10,054 bases of DNA from Minisyncoccota bacterium. GTDB taxonomy: Bacteria; Patescibacteriota; Minisyncoccia; Phycocordibacterales; UBA5272. The stretch is taken from assembly GCA_022843645.1 (NCBI GenBank), contig JALHNF010000024.1, positions 1 through 10,054 of the forward strand, written 5' to 3'. The translations under genes were made by a program, and so were the position numbers. A model generated the notes under the pieces. It was not told the DNA's origin. It saw only the letters and a program-made list of their open reading frames with translations, and made no database searches. Positions 7,603-10,054 of the stretch are shown in pieces. Positions within the stretch are counted from its first letter, which is position 1; each line of letters starts with the position of its first letter.

Positions 7603-8175
7603 TTAGAGAACGCTTTCACCAAGGCGCATTTGTATGTGCCGCATAATCCCTGATTCTTCGGGTTTGTATGTGGTACATACGGAAACAGACAGTTCATATG
7701 GGTCTTCTTCGTGAGTAAATGTTTTTGTATCGAGCATGCCTAAATGCTCAAGAATGCGCGCAAGAGTAATAACCTCTGCGATCTTCTCCAAATTCCTATC
7801 TTGCCTTATCGCCGCATCAATGTGTGCAAATGCATGCACATGCCGATACACAGCATACACAGGCTCATCAAACACAACGCATTTTCGTAAAAGCTTGTAG
7901 AAACGAGGAAAGGCGCGCTGAACACTGACCTCTGGAACAAAGAGAAGTTGCGCGTTGGTAATCTTCCAACTCGCTTTACCTTTTACCAATGAAAGCTGCA
8001 CATAGTTTCCAACCTGAAGGCAAAACCGAAGTTTTGATTTAAGCAGGCGGACCCCCTTTGCCTGTACACCGATGAGACCCAGTGATTGTGTAAGGACAAT
8101 GTAGACGCAGTCACTTTCTCCACGATCTTCTCGGCGCAAAATAACCCCTTCAGTACTGTATTGATGATAGCTCAC
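7603..8175 (-). CDS. recO: DNA repair protein RecO, short form
   Basis: RecO works with RecR (and RecF) to load RecA on SSB-coated single-stranded DNA in gap and break repair. The N-terminal OB-fold block is clear: EGVILRREDRGESDCVYIVLTQSLGLIGVQAKGVRLLKSKLR begins at residue 9, then NYVQLSLVKGKASWKITNAQLL (57-78). A helical part follows (about 85-150). At 190 residues it is shorter than the usual 230-260, and the Cys4 zinc-finger of many RecO proteins is absent; only three scattered Cys (52, 99, 167) remain. The start is GTG 8175-8173, nine bases after the ileS stop and without a clear Shine-Dalgarno, so translation probably depends on ileS. The stop is TAA. Confidence 0.87.
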   Translation of the reverse strand: MSYHQYSTEGVILRREDRGESDCVYIVLTQSLGLIGVQAKGVRLLKSKLRFCLQVGNYVQLSLVKGKASWKITNAQLLFVPEVSVQRAFPRFYKLLRKCVVFDEPVYAVYRHVHAFAHIDAAIRQDRNLEKIAEVITLARILEHLGMLDTKTFTHEEDPYELSVSVCTTYKPEESGIMRHIQMRLGESVL

Positions 8176-8184
8176 AAAAACTTT

Positions 8185-10054
8185 TTAAGAAATCTTAAGC
8201 ACTACTCTATACTCTCCGAACATCGTGTCTTCCCCTTCGAGACTCTGATCGAATGTAATACGAGAAAGAAGGCAAGCTCCTTTCAAAGTCTCATGTACTG
8301 ACTCAATGAATTCTTTAGCACTTAGCTCAGCACGATACAAAAGAACCGGCATATCTTTTGGAGTAAGTCCTGCGGACTTGCGGAGGTCTTGTATTGCGCG
8401 AACAAGCTCGCGTGTATCCCCCTCTTTTTTTAGCTCCGGCGTAATCGTAAGGTCAAGTACCACCGTCTCCCCAAGGCGATCATCAAAAATGATCTCTTTA
8501 ACATTTACTTCGTCTTGAACAAGCAGAAGATATGCGTCACTTATCTGTATCCCTGTTGTAAGAACTAAGAGTGGTTGGCGAACCTTAATTCCATTTTTTA
8601 CACGCACATCAAGTCCCCTGGAAACCACATCCCGAACTTTTTTCATTTCTTCAATGCTGTGCTCTTGTATATTTCGTGCAACTGGCCATGTTTCTAAGTG
8701 CACACTCTCACACGCTCCTTCGGTTGCTTTGTACACTCGTTCACAGACAAACGGTGCAAATGGTGCAAACACTTTTGCAAACTCTCGGAGTATATATTCA
8801 AGGGTTGAAAGTCCCGCGACTCGATCTTCTTCGCCCGTATCTCCCTTTAAACGCTCGCGGCTCCGCCTCACATACCACACAGAAAGGTCATCAACAAATA
8901 GCTCAAACGGTCGAGCAGCTTGGTCGAGCATATATAGATCAAGTCCTTCGGTGACTTTTTGTATTGTCTGATTTAGCCGACTCAGTATCCACACATCAAG
9001 CGGTGCGGTCGAGGCATACGGATCGATTCTCTTGAGGCTCTCTCCTTTAAACATTTCGTAAAAAGAAAGTACGTTTTCGAGCCGCACAAAAAGCCGACGA
9101 TGAAGCTCTTCAAGTTCCTTATCAACGAAGTTTGTATTTTCTGCCTGTACAAGCGGACTTGAGACAAGGTATAGACGCAATGTGTCTGCTCCATACTTTT
9201 CCACAAGCTCCATTGGGTCAGTAAAGTTTTTCTTACTTTTACTCATTTTCTGACCGTCAGCCGCCATGACAAGGCCGTTGACCGTCACGTTTTTAAACGG
9301 CACTTTATCAAACAAAGCAATACCAAGTACAACAAGTGAGTAGAACCACCCTCGTGTTTGGTCGAGCCCTTCACCGATCCAGTCAGCAGGCATTCTGCCT
9401 TTAAACAGATGTTCATTTTCGAATGGATAGTGAATTTCCGCATATGGCATTGAGCCAGACTCATACCAACAGTCAAACACATATGGCACACGAGTATACT
9501 TTTTGCCGTCAATGGTAAGTTGTATGTCGTCAATAAACGGGCGATGTACATCGAGCATTCCGTTGCGGTGTGGAAATGGGACGAAGTCGACATGATAAGG
9601 ATGTGCATTTTTGAGACAGTGCCCGGCTTCACGAGGAGAGACGTCTTCCCCCACAAAAGCATATGACTCCGAATCATTGAGCATTTTTGCCCCTGTCAGT
9701 AACATCCATAACGGTGCTCCGTGTGTCACAATAAGAATTGTTTCACCTTCACACTTTTGCTCAAAATCAAAAAGTACTTGCATCATGCGCGCCCGCACCT
9801 CAAGCCGGCTTTCTCCCCCAGGTATACGATAATTGAATACCTTTTCAAAGAGGGGGTTCTCATTATAGAACTGAGCGATGTTTCGTCCGTTCCATGGACC
9901 GTGATCAAACTCTTTAAGTCGATCATCTATTTCAAAAGAGGTACCAAGTTCGTCAGCAATTATTTTCGCTGTCTCCTGAGCACGAATGATCGGGGAGGTG
10001 ATAACTTTTGTAATTCCTTTTGCACGTAAATCAGCAAGAACGTTTTTTACTTGC
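8185..10054 (-). CDS. ileS: Isoleucyl-tRNA synthetase with in-frame histidine-phosphatase domain (5' end outside window)
   Basis: The C-terminal 622 residues of a class I synthetase charging tRNA-Ile. The frame is open from base 10053 to the TAA at 8187-8185. Counting from the first visible codon, residues 1 to about 160 are a histidine-phosphatase (phosphoglycerate-mutase-like) segment. Next comes the IleRS re-entry block DVHRPFIDD (168-176), then VFDCWYESGSMPYAEIHYPFEN (192-213), GEGLDQTRGWFYSL, and the KMSKS loop (269-273). The helical anticodon-binding domain follows. The C-terminal block has VKNGIKVRQPLLVL and LTITPELKKEGDTRELVRAIQDLRKSAGL, with no terminal zinc-binding Cys set, like the eukaryotic/type 2 IleRS. 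The HIGH box and most of CP1 lie beyond the edge. A GTG at 9798 is not a credible start because phosphatase sequence continues upstream in frame. Confidence 0.94.
   Translation of the reverse strand, partial: QVKNVLADLRAKGITKVITSPIIRAQETAKIIADELGTSFEIDDRLKEFDHGPWNGRNIAQFYNENPLFEKVFNYRIPGGESRLEVRARMMQVLFDFEQKCEGETILIVTHGAPLWMLLTGAKMLNDSESYAFVGEDVSPREAGHCLKNAHPYHVDFVPFPHRNGMLDVHRPFIDDIQLTIDGKKYTRVPYVFDCWYESGSMPYAEIHYPFENEHLFKGRMPADWIGEGLDQTRGWFYSLVVLGIALFDKVPFKNVTVNGLVMAADGQKMSKSKKNFTDPMELVEKYGADTLRLYLVSSPLVQAENTNFVDKELEELHRRLFVRLENVLSFYEMFKGESLKRIDPYASTAPLDVWILSRLNQTIQKVTEGLDLYMLDQAARPFELFVDDLSVWYVRRSRERLKGDTGEEDRVAGLSTLEYILREFAKVFAPFAPFVCERVYKATEGACESVHLETWPVARNIQEHSIEEMKKVRDVVSRGLDVRVKNGIKVRQPLLVLTTGIQISDAYLLLVQDEVNVKEIIFDDRLGETVVLDLTITPELKKEGDTRELVRAIQDLRKSAGLTPKDMPVLLYRAELSAKEFIESVHETLKGACLLSRITFDQSLEGEDTMFGEYRVVLKIS
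9570..10053 (-). other. Histidine phosphatase domain embedded in ileS
   Basis: This segment carries the phosphoglycerate-mutase/histidine-phosphatase hallmarks in the right order. ITSPIIRAQETAKIIADEL (residues 18-36 of the visible frame) holds the phosphate-binding Arg (R24) of the usual SPL-RA-QTA block. DDRLKEFDHGPWNGR (43-57) matches the D-RL-E-G-W-G block. IPGGESRLEVRAR (77-89) matches the GES block. ILIVTHGAPLW (106-116) contains the second catalytic His (H111, codon 9723-9721). The nucleophilic RHG His normally lies about 50 residues before the SP block and so falls just outside the window; catalytic competence cannot be confirmed. The domain ends near NAHPYHVDFVPFPHRNG, just before the IleRS block DVHRPFID. 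Confidence 0.88.

Noticed and set aside
9285..9677. 130-codon minus-strand frame inside ileS
   Set aside because: Out of frame with clear IleRS sequence and with no protein-like conservation; a shadow frame.
8185..9798. Reading ileS as a 537-residue protein starting at GTG 9798
   Set aside because: The frame continues open to 10053 with conserved phosphatase sequence, and the GTG falls within the GES-RLEVRAR block, so it is an internal Val codon.
1..10054. Alternative genetic code (UGA as glycine, as in Gracilibacteria/Absconditabacteria)
   Set aside because: glyS ends at TGA exactly where the family ends, and none of the conserved genes contains an in-frame TGA.
1..10054. CRISPR arrays, insertion sequences, tRNA/rRNA genes, phage or toxin-antitoxin modules
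   Set aside because: No repeated spaced units, transposase-like frames, terminal inverted repeats or RNA gene signatures were found on either strand.

Overview
The window reads as ordinary, tightly packed bacterial chromosome. Every gene I can support lies on the minus strand. Small gene sizes, a GlyRS of the single-chain alpha2 type, a short RecO, a MetRS with variant signatures, weak or absent Shine-Dalgarno sequences and a single-pass surface protein with DUF11-like modules together suggest a Patescibacteria (CPR) genome, probably Parcubacteria-like. This is an inference from family resemblance, not a phylogeny. The standard code fits: glyS and its neighbours end at TGA, TAA or TAG, and no frame needs UGA as a sense codon.

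Right-hand transcription unit (about 10054 down to 3246, read right to left): ileS (5' end outside the window), recO, a membrane-anchored DUF11-like protein, a glycyl-tRNA synthetase gene, and an unrecognised 252-residue protein whose start overlaps the glyS stop. It closes with a strong Rho-independent terminator at 3246-3283. Left-hand unit (3236 down to 1, continuing off the edge): a promoter just past that terminator, an AI-2E family membrane protein, metG, and a TatD-family metal-dependent hydrolase cut by the left edge. Junctions are tight: TAATG between the AI-2E gene and metG, and 2 nt between metG and tatD.

The main theme is translation: three aminoacyl-tRNA synthetases (Ile, Gly, Met) within 10 kb, mixed with repair (RecO), envelope and hydrolase genes. 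The most striking observation is in ileS. The same open frame that encodes the IleRS catalytic and anticodon-binding parts also encodes, directly upstream, most of a histidine-phosphatase (phosphoglycerate-mutase-like) domain. It sits where canonical IleRS passes from the end of the CP1 editing region back into the Rossmann fold. Second in interest are the MetRS, whose HIGH box reads HIGF along with another changed conserved position, and the unknown gene overlapping glyS.
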